DNA of 64,000 nt from JBNLBT01 sp050303435 (lineage in GTDB: Bacteria > Pseudomonadota > Gammaproteobacteria > Xanthomonadales > Marinicellaceae): NCBI GenBank assembly GCA_050303435.1, contig JBNLBT010000002.1, forward strand, positions 45,887-109,886. The letters run 5' to 3'. Below are positions 34,822 through 44,320 of this stretch, one piece after another. A program made the position numbers and the translations under genes. Every line of letters begins with the position of its first letter. The first letter of the stretch is position 1. The notes under the pieces are model-generated. The model did no database searches. It was not told where the DNA came from and was given only the letters and a program-made list of their open reading frames with translations.

Positions 34822-35160
34822 TCACAACGCGTCCGCGCCGCTTTCACCGGTGCGGATGCGGATCACCTGATTCAGGTCGTAAACAAACAGTTTGCCGTCG
34901 CCGACCTTGTTGCTGCCGGCGGTGGTCAGGATGGCGTCAATGACCCGATCAAGCTGCGCTTCGGTGACCGCGATTTCGAGTTTCAGTTTGGGCAGGAAAT
35001 CAACGATGTATTCGGCTCCACGGTACAACTCCGTGTGGCCTTTCTGACGCCCAAATCCCTTCACTTCAGTGACCGTAATGCCATTGATGCCCGCTTGCTC
35101 CAGGGCGTCGCGCACGTCGTCCAGCTTGTACGGCTTGATCACCGCCATGACCATTTTCAT
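34822..35160 (-). CDS. glnB: nitrogen regulatory protein PII (GlnB-like)
   Basis: This trimeric sensor of 2-oxoglutarate, ATP and glutamine status acts on glutamine synthetase adenylylation and the NtrB kinase. The 112-residue protein has the T-loop KGHTELYRGAEYIVDFLPK with Tyr 51, the uridylylation site, and the C-terminal GDGKLFVYDLNQVIRIRTGE. Details such as HTELYRGAEYIVDF are closer to GlnB than to GlnK of E. coli, and no amtB is adjacent. The ATG at 35160 gives the standard length. An in-frame ATG at 35172 overlaps the upstream gene. It lies four bases after that gene's stop. Confidence 0.95.
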   Translation of the reverse strand: MKMVMAVIKPYKLDDVRDALEQAGINGITVTEVKGFGRQKGHTELYRGAEYIVDFLPKLKLEIAVTEAQLDRVIDAILTTAGSNKVGDGKLFVYDLNQVIRIRTGESGADAL

Positions 35161-35164
35161 AGCT

Positions 35165-37561
35165 TCACTCATAGCCGTTGGCGAAGATCAGATCGACTGC
35201 AGCACTGCACTGGCCCGGCACTTGCACATGGGTGATGTCGATGTCGTCTACGAACCAGCCTTCTTCATTGACAAAATTGTCGCTGGAATAGACCCAGCGC
35301 AGCTGAACGGTTTGTCCAGCAAAGGCGGACAAATCCAGGCTGTGCTGCTGCCAGGCGTCCTGCGGTCCGCTGAACACCGGCGTGCCATTGCCCAGCGCAC
35401 AGGCATCGGAGGTGTTGTCCATGGTGTGGGTGTAATTCGGCGTCAGCGCCGGCCGCTGCCAGTTGTTGCCGCCGTCGCTGGAAATTTCCACCAGTCCGCC
35501 GTCCCAGGCGGTGGTGGCGGTGCGTTCCTCAATGTGATAGCGGGTGTGAAAATTCAGGAGCGTGGATTGCGCGGCAGTCAGCGCCAGCGGCGGGCTGGTC
35601 AGGGTCACACACAAGCCGCTGCTGGAGGTGGAGAAGAAACTGCGCAGGCCCGCTTGCGCCACGTCTTCGCTGATGTGCCAGCCCTGGTGACGGGTGTTGA
35701 AGGTGTCCATCACCGGATCGCCCACTTCGGCGCCGGTGCTGAAGCTGCCATCGGTCAGTGGGCCGGTGGCGCTGGCCGCCAGTGCGACGTGGTTGTCGTC
35801 CTGTGCGCCGCTGCCGGCGTCAATCGCGCGCACGATGTAGTGATGTTCGGTGGCCGGCAGTGCGCTGTGATCGGTGTGGATGGTGCCGTTCAGTCCAGCG
35901 ATCAACAGGTTGGCCGGTGCCGGTTCAAAATCTGCACTGTCTGCGCGGTGAATCTGGTAGCCGACGTCCTGACCGCAACGTGACTGCGCGGCGGGCCAGC
36001 TCAATTCAACGCCGCATTGCTGGGTGGCCGCGCTCACGGCCGTTGCCAGGCCTGAGAAAATCGGCGGTGCGGTGCACGCGCCGGTGGTTTGCACGGTGAC
36101 ACACTGGCTGGGTTGCGACTGGCAATTGCTCACGGTTGAATGTTTGGCAATCGCGTAGGACACATCGACCTGACCGGACACCGTTGAGTCGGTGAAGGCT
36201 GCACTCAGCAGCCCACTGCCGACGGCGTTCCAGGTGGGGTTGCTGCAATCGCCGTAACTGCGATACACCGTGTAGGCTTCGTCGGGCCCCAGATCCAGAT
36301 CCCAGTTCAACTGCACGCTATTGTCGCCATTGCCGATGGCCTGCAGATTTTGCGGCGGTTCACTGGCGGCCGGGCACAGGTTTTTGGGGCCCAGAATAAA
36401 CAAGCCGCCCTGGATGTCACTGACAATCACGGTGCCGCTGTCGAAATACGGGTAATTGCTCCAGGCGCCAGAAAAACTGGCGGAATCTGAATCCGGGTAG
36501 GTGTCAAAAAACGCCACCTCATTCAACTGGGCATTGCCAATGTCGCTGATGTCCAGGATTCTCAGTCCGCTGCGGTAGTTGCTCAGGTAGGCGTATTGGC
36601 CGCGAATGTACAGGTTGTGGTCGATGGATGGGGTGTTGCCGGTGTAATGGCCCAGCACCTGGGGGTTGTCCAGATCGGCAAAATCCCAGATGTAAGTGCG
36701 GGTATTGAACCCGCTGTTTTGTTCATCCAGCTCGTCGTCCATCAGGTAATAGCGGTGGTCTTCAGTGAGCCAGCCCTGGTGCGTGTAACTTGAACCTGAA
36801 TAGTTGTTGCGTGAGAGTTGCAGCGGATTGTTTTTGTCCGTGACATCCACGATGGTCACGGTGTCTTCATTTGAATTGACGCAGATTTCTTTGCCGATGT
36901 GTTCACTGTCGCTGCCCTGATAAATCACGCACTGGGCGTCGTGGGTGTAGCCGTCGCTGCTGAAACAACCGGTGAACACGGGGCTGGTCGGGTTGCTGAT
37001 GTCGAGCATGTGCAGACCACCGGCGCAGGTGTCACTGCCGACCGCAAATGCGGTGGCATTGTCTTCATTGATGACGATGTTGTGAGCGTTTTCAATGCCG
37101 CTGTAGATGGCGGTTTCGCTGAACTCCACCGGTGGATTCGATACCGTCAGCAATTGCGTCAAGTCAAAAATCTGAATGCCGTGGTTGGGCACGTTATCGG
37201 CCACAATGAAGGCGTGGTCGGCGTACACCTTGACATCGCGCCACACGCTGACCTGGCTGGACGAAGTGGCCAGGCGACCCAGATAAACCGGTGCGGTTGG
37301 CACAGTGACTTCGACGAAAGCGGTGGAATCGTTGAAGGTCATCAGTGCGAACTCCCGGCCGCTGCCGGCATCGGTCCAGCCCCAGATGTCGGAGCCGGCG
37401 GTGCTGGCCTGGCCGCCCAGGTGTTCGATGTGCATGCGGGTCAACAGATCGACGTTGTCGCAGGGATAGAAATCGGCCATGCCGTCAATGCATTCGGTGA
37501 AAGGATGAGCCATGGCCGCAGATGAAAACAGCGACAGCATCAACATGCGCAGTGCGTTCAT
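35165..37561 (-). CDS. secreted choice-of-anchor B / LVIVD-repeat protein
   Basis: This 798-residue exported protein has a signal peptide (LRMLMLSLFSSAAMA, cut before HPFTEC). Residues about 25-430 carry LVIVD-type propeller repeats, such as GLHMLDISNPTSPVFTGCF, TVTIVDVTDKNNPLQLS and GLRILDISDIGNAQLNEVAFF. This is the layout named choice-of-anchor B. Fibronectin-III-like domains follow (about 440-650), then a jelly-roll-like domain ending QLRWVYSSDNFVNEEGWFVDDIDI. The protein ends DLIFANGYE. GAGGT precedes the chosen ATG. The true role is unknown. Upstream it is led by nothing on its strand until 37650, and glnB follows by four bases. Confidence 0.75.
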   Translation of the reverse strand: MNALRMLMLSLFSSAAMAHPFTECIDGMADFYPCDNVDLLTRMHIEHLGGQASTAGSDIWGWTDAGSGREFALMTFNDSTAFVEVTVPTAPVYLGRLATSSSQVSVWRDVKVYADHAFIVADNVPNHGIQIFDLTQLLTVSNPPVEFSETAIYSGIENAHNIVINEDNATAFAVGSDTCAGGLHMLDISNPTSPVFTGCFSSDGYTHDAQCVIYQGSDSEHIGKEICVNSNEDTVTIVDVTDKNNPLQLSRNNYSGSSYTHQGWLTEDHRYYLMDDELDEQNSGFNTRTYIWDFADLDNPQVLGHYTGNTPSIDHNLYIRGQYAYLSNYRSGLRILDISDIGNAQLNEVAFFDTYPDSDSASFSGAWSNYPYFDSGTVIVSDIQGGLFILGPKNLCPAASEPPQNLQAIGNGDNSVQLNWDLDLGPDEAYTVYRSYGDCSNPTWNAVGSGLLSAAFTDSTVSGQVDVSYAIAKHSTVSNCQSQPSQCVTVQTTGACTAPPIFSGLATAVSAATQQCGVELSWPAAQSRCGQDVGYQIHRADSADFEPAPANLLIAGLNGTIHTDHSALPATEHHYIVRAIDAGSGAQDDNHVALAASATGPLTDGSFSTGAEVGDPVMDTFNTRHQGWHISEDVAQAGLRSFFSTSSSGLCVTLTSPPLALTAAQSTLLNFHTRYHIEERTATTAWDGGLVEISSDGGNNWQRPALTPNYTHTMDNTSDACALGNGTPVFSGPQDAWQQHSLDLSAFAGQTVQLRWVYSSDNFVNEEGWFVDDIDITHVQVPGQCSAAVDLIFANGYE

Positions 37562-37649
37562 GATGTGTACCTCGTGATGCGATTCGGGGGTGGCCTGCGC
37601 AGCGATGCCTGACACGCTGCCACACGCCGGTGCAAGCATCTTAATCCAT

Positions 37650-38510
37650 TCAGGCGACCGCACACAAGGTGCGCGGGTCAAATAGTTGCTGCACCAGACC
37701 CAGTTCTTTCAAGGTATTGCACACCGATTCGAGCACGTCCACTCGCGGATCAATGGCCTCTGCCCAGCGCGTGTACTCAAACCACGCGCGCGCATCGGCT
37801 TTGGCCAGGGCGTATCGGCGCGCGATCACGGTCACGCGCTCAGGATCGGCCAACAGGGCCTGCGCCTGCTGCAGCACCGCGCTGAACACCTGCTCGATCG
37901 CGGAGCGGTGCAGGGTCAGTTTTTTTACGCTGGCCACCAGCACAAACCCCGGCCACGGGGTCGGGTATTCACCGATGCGGCGGAATTCGCCGCTGCTGAC
38001 AAACGGCTGGGTGGTGTATTTTTCCCAGAAAAACACGTCGGCGCGGTGCTCCCGAAACGCCAGTCGCGCGCCATCCAGGTCGTTGACGCGCACAAATTGC
38101 AGCTTGTGCACCGGCCAGTTCTCGCCGCGCGCGTGCACGTACGGCATCAGATGCGAACCGGAACCGTAGCGACTGATGGCGTAGCGGTGCTGGTAAATGT
38201 CGGCGGTGGTGCGTATGGCGCTGTCGGGCGGCACATGAATGCCCCAGACGATCGTTGCATCGGTGAAAAAGCCCACCACGCGAAAATCGCCGCCGCGGGC
38301 GATGCCGGAGATGGCCCCCTCGGTCAGCAGCACCGCCAGATCCAGCTCGCCGTTGTTGAGCGCTTCGATCATGCGTCCGGTGCCTTCCGGGTAATCGCGC
38401 CAGCGCAACATGGGTAGCCGGCTTTCAGGCGTTGCTGAAGCGGCCTGCATGTGCATGTGCCACGGGTGGTTGTAGTGTTCAGGCACGCCGCCGATTCGCA
38501 GTGTGATCAT
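37650..38510 (-). CDS. orphan type 2 periplasmic-binding-fold protein, no signal peptide
   Basis: This 286-residue protein looks like the substrate-binding proteins of NMT1/THI5 and sulfonate-type ABC importers. It starts ITLRIGGVPEHYNHPWHM, and has the hallmark MIEALNNGELDLAVLLTEGAISGIA (about 47-71), YAISRYGSGSHLMPYVHA and FREHRADVFFWEKYT. No signal peptide or lipobox is present, and no permease or ATPase gene is near, so it may act in the cytoplasm as an enzyme or ligand sensor. The ATG at 38510 has CGGAG upstream. A 10-bp-stem terminator sits 69 bases upstream, at the end of the M3 peptidase gene. Confidence 0.65.
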   Translation of the reverse strand: MITLRIGGVPEHYNHPWHMHMQAASATPESRLPMLRWRDYPEGTGRMIEALNNGELDLAVLLTEGAISGIARGGDFRVVGFFTDATIVWGIHVPPDSAIRTTADIYQHRYAISRYGSGSHLMPYVHARGENWPVHKLQFVRVNDLDGARLAFREHRADVFFWEKYTTQPFVSSGEFRRIGEYPTPWPGFVLVASVKKLTLHRSAIEQVFSAVLQQAQALLADPERVTVIARRYALAKADARAWFEYTRWAEAIDPRVDVLESVCNTLKELGLVQQLFDPRTLCAVA

Positions 38511-38578
38511 CGCGATCTCCGATAGCAAGGGGTGGGGGCATTGTAACTGATCCCAGGGGGCGATGCCGCTTCGCGCAC

Positions 38579-38608
38579 AAAAAAACCCGGTGCGGATTGC
38601 ACCGGGTT
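38579..38608 (-). terminator. rho-independent terminator of the M3 peptidase gene
   Basis: AACCCGGTGC (38584-38593) pairs perfectly with GCACCGGGTT (38599-38608) across a five-base loop. On the minus strand a run of seven T bases follows (38585-38579). It lies 26 bases after the peptidase stop codon. Confidence 0.9.
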
Positions 38609-38633
38609 AGTCGGGTCACTTCGAAGGCCGCGG

Positions 38634-40796
38634 TCAGTCGCCGGATGTGACCGGAAATCCGCGGTCACGCATCAGCGCTTCAATGCGCGCATCGCGGCCA
38701 CGGAACTGGCGGTAGGCATCGGCCGGATCCAGCGCGTTGCGGGCGGCAAACAGGTATTTGACCAGTTTTTCCGCCAGCGCCTTGTCGTAGAAACCACCGG
38801 GCGCTTCGGCAAAGGCTTCGGCCGCATCGGAGGTCAGCACGTCGGCCCACAGATAGCCGTAGTATCCGGCGGAATAGCCTTCACCGGAAAACACGTGGCC
38901 AAAATGCGGGGTGCGGTGGCGCATGACGATTTCTTCGGGCATGCCCAGCGCGGCCAGCTGTTCGCGTTCAAACGCGTCCGGATCAATGTTCTCGACGTCG
39001 CTGGTGTGGAATTTCATGTCGATCAATGCCGAAGCCAGGTATTCGGTGGTTGAGAAGCCCTGGTTGAAGGTCGCTGCACGCTTGATCTTGTCAATCAGCG
39101 CCGCAGGAATCGGCTCGCCGGTTTTGTAGTGCACCAGATAGCGGTTGATCACTTCATCGGTGGACAGCCAGCGCTCCAGCAACTGCGACTGAAACTCGGT
39201 GTAGTCGCGGATGCCGCCGTTGAGGCCCGGGTAGCGCACCTGCGATGCCAGTGAGTGCAGCGCATGACCGAACTCGTGGAAAAACGTTTGTGCGTCGTCC
39301 CAGGACACCAGCACCGGTTCCCCGGGCGCCGGTTTGATGAAATTTGAATTGTTGGACGATAAGACGGTCTGTTTGCCATTGAAGGTTTCGTGGCTGCGGT
39401 AGGAATTGGCCCACGCGCCGGAGCGTTTGCCGGTGCGGGCAAAGGGGTCGAGATACCACAGTCCCACCAGCGCGTTGTTGCGTTTGTCGCGCACTTCCCA
39501 GACGTTCACGTCCGGGTGGTACACCGGCACCACGCCTTCGGCCACTGGCGTGAAGGTGAAATTGAACAACTCGCCGGCGACGAAGAACATCGCTTCGCGC
39601 AGCTTGTCCAGTTGCAGATACTGTTTCACTTCATCGGAATCCAGGTCGTATTTCTGCTTGCGCACTTTTTCTGCGTAGTGGCGGTAATCCCAGGGCTTGA
39701 TCTTGATGTTGGCGCCTTCGGCATCGGCCAGCGCCTGCATGTCGGCGACTTCCTGTTCAACCCGGGCCAGCGCGGCCGGCCACACCGCCTGCATCAGGTC
39801 CATGGCGCGTTGCGGGGTTTTGGCCATGCGGTTCTGCAAACGCCACGCGGCGTAATTGTCGTAGCCCAGCAGGGCCACGCGCTGATCGCGCAATTTGAGA
39901 ATTTCCGCAATGATGGCGTTGTTGTCGTGCTCATCGCCGTTGTCGCCGCGAGAATAGTAATTGCGCCACACCTGTTCGCGCAGCGCGCGTTCATTGGAAT
40001 AGGTCAGAAACGGATCCATTGAAGAACGCGTGTTGGTCACCGCGTATTGCCCCGCGTGGTCGCGGTCCGCGGCGGCTTTTGCGGCGGCTTTGATGTAGGA
40101 ATCCGGCAGGCCGGACAGCTGCTCTTTGTTCAGGTACACCACGTAGCCTTCTTCATCGGCCAGCACGTTGTTGGAAAACTGCGTGTGCAACTGCGCCAGC
40201 CGCTGGTTGATTTCGGCGTATTTCTTTTTGTCGGCGTCGTTGAGGGTGGCGCCATTGCTGGCGAAACCGTCGTAGTTCAGCCACACCAGGCGTTGTTGAT
40301 CGGGTTCAAGCGGATTTTTCAGGCTGTCCTCATAGACTTTCTGGATGCGTTTGAACAAGGCCTCATTTTGGGTGATGCTGGAAAAATAAGCCGAGATTTC
40401 CGGGGCCATTTCGCCCTGAATGGCGCGAAATTCCGGGCTCGACAGGTTGGCGCCCCAAATGCCCCAATAGGTGAACACCCGGTTCAGTGCCGCCCCGGTT
40501 TTTTCCATTTCCAGCACGGTGTTTTCAAACGTGGCCGGCGCCGGATTGTTGGCGATGGCGTCGACTTCGGCTTTGTTCAGGGCCATGGCGGTGCGCATGG
40601 CTTCGCGCACGTCGTCCAGCTGCATCCGGTCAAAGGCCGGCACGCCGCCATAAGGGCCAGTCCATTCGGCCAGCAGCGGGTTGTCGGATTCGACCGGTTG
40701 TTGGGCCTGTTGTGAGTGGTTGCTGCAGGCGCTCAGCGCCAGCAGCCAGGCCAGTCCCAGCAGGCGAATCAAGGGTTGAGAATTGTATTTAAACAT
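38634..40796 (-). CDS. M3 family metallopeptidase lipoprotein (Dcp-like)
   Basis: This zinc peptidyl-dipeptidase/oligopeptidase belongs to the Dcp group. The 720-residue protein has a lipoprotein signal with lipobox LSAC (LAWLLALSAC, Cys about 24), so it is membrane-anchored in the periplasm. The zinc site is FFHEFGHALH (about 503-512), with the third ligand in GIRDYTEFQSQLLE about 28 residues on. The C-terminal GEGYSAGYYGYLWADVL is also conserved. E. coli Dcp is cytoplasmic or periplasmic without lipid, so the anchor is the notable difference. The ATG is preceded by AGGT. Confidence 0.92.
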   Translation of the reverse strand: MFKYNSQPLIRLLGLAWLLALSACSNHSQQAQQPVESDNPLLAEWTGPYGGVPAFDRMQLDDVREAMRTAMALNKAEVDAIANNPAPATFENTVLEMEKTGAALNRVFTYWGIWGANLSSPEFRAIQGEMAPEISAYFSSITQNEALFKRIQKVYEDSLKNPLEPDQQRLVWLNYDGFASNGATLNDADKKKYAEINQRLAQLHTQFSNNVLADEEGYVVYLNKEQLSGLPDSYIKAAAKAAADRDHAGQYAVTNTRSSMDPFLTYSNERALREQVWRNYYSRGDNGDEHDNNAIIAEILKLRDQRVALLGYDNYAAWRLQNRMAKTPQRAMDLMQAVWPAALARVEQEVADMQALADAEGANIKIKPWDYRHYAEKVRKQKYDLDSDEVKQYLQLDKLREAMFFVAGELFNFTFTPVAEGVVPVYHPDVNVWEVRDKRNNALVGLWYLDPFARTGKRSGAWANSYRSHETFNGKQTVLSSNNSNFIKPAPGEPVLVSWDDAQTFFHEFGHALHSLASQVRYPGLNGGIRDYTEFQSQLLERWLSTDEVINRYLVHYKTGEPIPAALIDKIKRAATFNQGFSTTEYLASALIDMKFHTSDVENIDPDAFEREQLAALGMPEEIVMRHRTPHFGHVFSGEGYSAGYYGYLWADVLTSDAAEAFAEAPGGFYDKALAEKLVKYLFAARNALDPADAYRQFRGRDARIEALMRDRGFPVTSGD

Positions 40797-40968
40797 GAAA
40801 AGTACCTGTTTGTGTTGTTGTGTCCGACGCTGAATGGCGGGCCGCGACGCGTCCGTTTCATGGCGCCCGGTGTGGCCTTGCCGCGATGACAAAACCCAAG
40901 GGCACCGGTCGGTTGGCTCAAGTGGACACATGGTTGTCCAAGGGTCAATCATTGTACAGTCCCAGAAG

Positions 40969-41217
40969 TCACGAATTGCTGCGTACGGGGGTTTCCGTGC
41001 CTACAGTGGCCCCGTTGCTGACCGCCAGCAGCGCGCCCAACAGCGCCAGCAGTTCGGCGTACTGCGATTCGTTGAGCCAGCGCAGGCGTTGCACAAAACA
41101 GCGGTGGAAATATCCCAGATGCGCCACCGGGCCGCCGAAGGCGGTCAGGCCGAGGCGCAGAAACACCCCGGCCATGCGCCAGAAAGATTCACGTGGACTG
41201 ATCGGTGGGGTGTTCAT
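40969..41217 (-). pseudogene. chrA: truncated chromate transporter (ChrA N-terminal fragment)
   Basis: The 82-residue frame begins MNTPPISPRESFWRMAGVFL and then reads LRLGLTAFGGPVAHLGYFHR, the first CHR-domain signature of ChrA chromate transporters, through LRWLNESQYAELLALL. After about residue 60 it leaves the family pattern and stops, where a normal ChrA would continue to roughly 400 residues. I found no continuation in other frames of the downstream 170 bases, so this looks like a deletion remnant. Its ATG lies 29 bases inside the 3' end of cusA, so it would be coupled to cusA. Confidence 0.75.
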
Positions 41218-44200
41218 TGTTGGATTCTCTATACACCAGATAATACACCACCGGGATGACAAACAGCGCCAGCATCAGCACAGACACCATGCCGCCCACC
41301 ATGGGCACGGCAATGCGGCGCATGATGTCGCTGCCGGTGCCATCGCCGAACATGATCGGCAACAGGCCGACAATCACCGTCACCGAGGTCATCAGCACCG
41401 GCCGGATGCGTTGCGCGGCGCCGTGCAACACCGCTTCGCGCAGCTTGTGTGGCGTGATGTGGAGTCCCTGGCTGCGCAAACGCTCACGCGCCTGGTTCAG
41501 ATAAATCAGCATGATCACACCGATCTCCACCGCCACACCGGCCAGCGCAATGTGGCCGACGCCCAGGGCAATGGAAAAGTTGTAACCCGCCAGGTGCGCC
41601 AGCCACAAACCGCCGGTGACGGCCATTGGCAGGGTGCCGAGCACGATCAGCACTTCGGTCAGACGGCCAAAATTCATGAACAGCAACAAGGCGATGATCA
41701 ACACCGTCATGGGCACCACCTGCTGCAGCGATTGGCGCGCGCGCAGCATGTATTCATGCTGGCCAGACCAGCGGATGGAATGGCCCGCTGGCAATTGCAA
41801 GCGCTCGGCCACCGCGTCGCGCGCCTGCGCCACGTATTGACCGACGTCGACGCCTTCGATGTCCACCAGCACCCAGCCGTTGAGCTGCGCGTTTTCACTC
41901 TTGATGCCGGGCGGGCCGTCAACCAGGTCAATTTCAGCCACATCGCCCAGCACGATGTGTTCTCCGCGGGCGGTCACGATCGGCAGCACCTGGAGGCGTT
42001 CCGGAGAATCCCGCCAGTGCTGCGGGTAGCGCAGGTTGACTGGGTATCTGGCCGGCCCCTCGACCGTTTCTGTGACCGCGTTGCCGCCCACCGCCGCAGC
42101 GATCACTGTGTGCACGTCGTCGATGTTGAGGCCGTGACGGGCGGCGGCGTTGCGCTGGATGTCGATTTGAATGTAGCGCCCGCCGGTGACCCGTTCGGCG
42201 TACACCGAAGCGGTGCCCGGCAGGTCATTCAGAATGGCCTCAATGTCGCCGCCGATGCGTTCAATCTGGGCCAGATCCGGCCCGGCGATTTTGATCCCAA
42301 CCGGTGTTTTAATGCCGGTGGCCAGCATGTCAATGCGGGTCTTGATCGGCATCACCCAGGCGTTGGTCAGACCCGGCACCTGCACCGCGTCGTCCAACGC
42401 CCGAATCACCGCGTCGGTGTCCATGCCGGGGCGCCATTGCGCCCGCGGCTTGAGCTGGATGAAGGTTTCAATCATGGTCAACGGCGCCGGATCGGTGGCG
42501 GTCTCGGCGCGACCGACCTTGCCAAACACCCGCGCCACTTCCGGCACGCTGCGGATCATGCGGTCGGTTTGCTGCAACAGATCGCGCGCGGTGTCGATGG
42601 CGATGCCGGGCAGGGTGGTGGGCATGTACATCAGATCGCCCTCGTCCAGCGGCGGCATGAACTCCCGCCCGCTGTGGCGCAATGGGTACAGCGCGGACAA
42701 CATCAGCACAGCGGCCATCAGCAGCACCAGCGCGGGGTGATTCAGCGCCCAACCCAACAACGGGCGATAGCCGCGCTGCAATGCCCGGTTGAGTGGATTG
42801 CGGTGTTCCGGTCGCACACCGCCGCGGATGAACAGCCCCATCAACACCGGCACCAGCGTCACGGCCAGGCCGGCGGCCGCGGCCATGGCATAGGTTTTGG
42901 TGAAGGCCAGCGGGGCAAACAGGCGACCTTCCTGCGCCTGCAGGGTGAACACCGGAATGAAGCTGACGGTGATGATCAGCAGACTGAAAAACAGCGCCGG
43001 GCCGACCTCGGCGGCGGCCTCGGTGACGCGCTGCCAATGACTCAGGTGATTGCCGTCGTCGCGTTCCAGGTGCTTGTGCAGGTTTTCAGTCATCACAATC
43101 GCCCCATCGATCATTGCACCGATGGCGATGGCGATGCCGCCCAGCGACATGATGTTGGCGTTCAAACCCTGCCAATGCATGATGAGAAAGGCCGTCAGCA
43201 CCCCAACCGGCAACGACAGCACGGTCACCAGCGAAGATCGCAGATGAAACAAAAACAAGGCACACACCACAAACACCACGGCCATCTCCTGCAGCAATTT
43301 GCTCCACAGGTTGTCCACCGCGCGCTGAATCAAACCGCTGCGGTCGTACACGGGCACAATCTCGACCCCGTCGGGCAACGATGCGGCGAGTGCCTCGAGG
43401 CGCTGTTTGACTGCGGCGATGGTGCGGCTGGCGTTCTCACCGGCGCGCATCACCACGATGCCACCGGGCGCTTCACCCTCGCCGTCGAGATCGGTCAGTC
43501 CGCGGCGCATTTGCGGCCCGGTCAGCACTTCGGCCACGTCGCCCAGTTGCACCGGCATGCCGTTGGCATCGGTGCGCAGCGGGATGGCGCGTAAATCGGC
43601 CACCGACTCAATCAGACCGCTGGTGCGCACCATGTATTCGGCTTCGGCCATTTCAATCACCGACGCGCCGATTTCGCGGTTGCCGCGCTGGATTGCGTTG
43701 CGCACATGCGCCAGCGGGATGTCCATAGCGCGCAGGCGGTCGGGATCGACCCGCACCTGGTATTGCTTCACCATGCCACCGACGCTGGCGACTTCGGCCA
43801 CGCCGGGCAAGGCCTGCAATTCATAGCGCAAAAACCAGTCCTGCAGGCTGCGCAGTTCACCGATGTCGTGCCGGTGTGTGCGGTCCACCAGGGCGTAAAC
43901 AAACACCCAGCCCACACCCGAGGCGTCCGGCCCCAGGCGCGGGCGCACGCCGTCGGGCAAATCGGCCTCAACCATGCTCAAGGCTTCCAGCACCCGGCTG
44001 CGGGCCCAATACAGATCGGTGTCGTCGTCAAAAATCACGTACACGTAAGAATCGCCGTAGTAGGAAAAGCCGCGCACATTGACGGCCCCGGGCACGGCCA
44101 GCATGGCGGTGGTCAATGGGTGGGTCACCTGATCCTGCACCACTTGCGGCGCCTGACCCGGGTGGCTGGTTTTAACGATCACCTGCACATCGGACAGATC

Positions 44201-44320
44201 GGGGATCGCGTCCACCGGGGTGCGCCACAGGGCGTTGATGCCGGCCAGCACCAGCAGCACCGTGGCCAGCAACACCCCCAGCCGGTTGCGCACCGACCAT
44301 TCAATGACCGCCCTAATCAC
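41189..44320 (-). CDS. cusA: heavy-metal RND efflux pump CusA/CzcA
   Basis: This inner-membrane proton-driven pump exports metal from periplasm or cytoplasm through CusBC. The 1043-residue protein has twelve membrane helices in the RND pattern, opening VIRAVIEWSVRNRLGVLLATVLLV. The transmembrane motif SLGGIAIAIGAMIDGAIVMTEN contains the proton-relay Asp. Three Met in the positions of the CusA Cu/Ag site appear in EGDLMYMPTTLPG, PLTMIETFIQLKP and AWVMPIKTRIDMLATGI, pointing to monovalent copper or silver. The start is a GTG overlapping cusB by eight bases. The chrA remnant starts inside its end. Confidence 0.93.
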   Translation of the reverse strand: MIRAVIEWSVRNRLGVLLATVLLVLAGINALWRTPVDAIPDLSDVQVIVKTSHPGQAPQVVQDQVTHPLTTAMLAVPGAVNVRGFSYYGDSYVYVIFDDDTDLYWARSRVLEALSMVEADLPDGVRPRLGPDASGVGWVFVYALVDRTHRHDIGELRSLQDWFLRYELQALPGVAEVASVGGMVKQYQVRVDPDRLRAMDIPLAHVRNAIQRGNREIGASVIEMAEAEYMVRTSGLIESVADLRAIPLRTDANGMPVQLGDVAEVLTGPQMRRGLTDLDGEGEAPGGIVVMRAGENASRTIAAVKQRLEALAASLPDGVEIVPVYDRSGLIQRAVDNLWSKLLQEMAVVFVVCALFLFHLRSSLVTVLSLPVGVLTAFLIMHWQGLNANIMSLGGIAIAIGAMIDGAIVMTENLHKHLERDDGNHLSHWQRVTEAAAEVGPALFFSLLIITVSFIPVFTLQAQEGRLFAPLAFTKTYAMAAAAGLAVTLVPVLMGLFIRGGVRPEHRNPLNRALQRGYRPLLGWALNHPALVLLMAAVLMLSALYPLRHSGREFMPPLDEGDLMYMPTTLPGIAIDTARDLLQQTDRMIRSVPEVARVFGKVGRAETATDPAPLTMIETFIQLKPRAQWRPGMDTDAVIRALDDAVQVPGLTNAWVMPIKTRIDMLATGIKTPVGIKIAGPDLAQIERIGGDIEAILNDLPGTASVYAERVTGGRYIQIDIQRNAAARHGLNIDDVHTVIAAAVGGNAVTETVEGPARYPVNLRYPQHWRDSPERLQVLPIVTARGEHIVLGDVAEIDLVDGPPGIKSENAQLNGWVLVDIEGVDVGQYVAQARDAVAERLQLPAGHSIRWSGQHEYMLRARQSLQQVVPMTVLIIALLLFMNFGRLTEVLIVLGTLPMAVTGGLWLAHLAGYNFSIALGVGHIALAGVAVEIGVIMLIYLNQARERLRSQGLHITPHKLREAVLHGAAQRIRPVLMTSVTVIVGLLPIMFGDGTGSDIMRRIAVPMVGGMVSVLMLALFVIPVVYYLVYRESNNEHPTDQST

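Noticed and set aside
40820..43594. 924-codon plus-strand frame antisense to cusA
   Set aside because: It is very long but rich in His, Arg and Gln, has no domain pattern, and lies opposite a gene with clear RND motifs.
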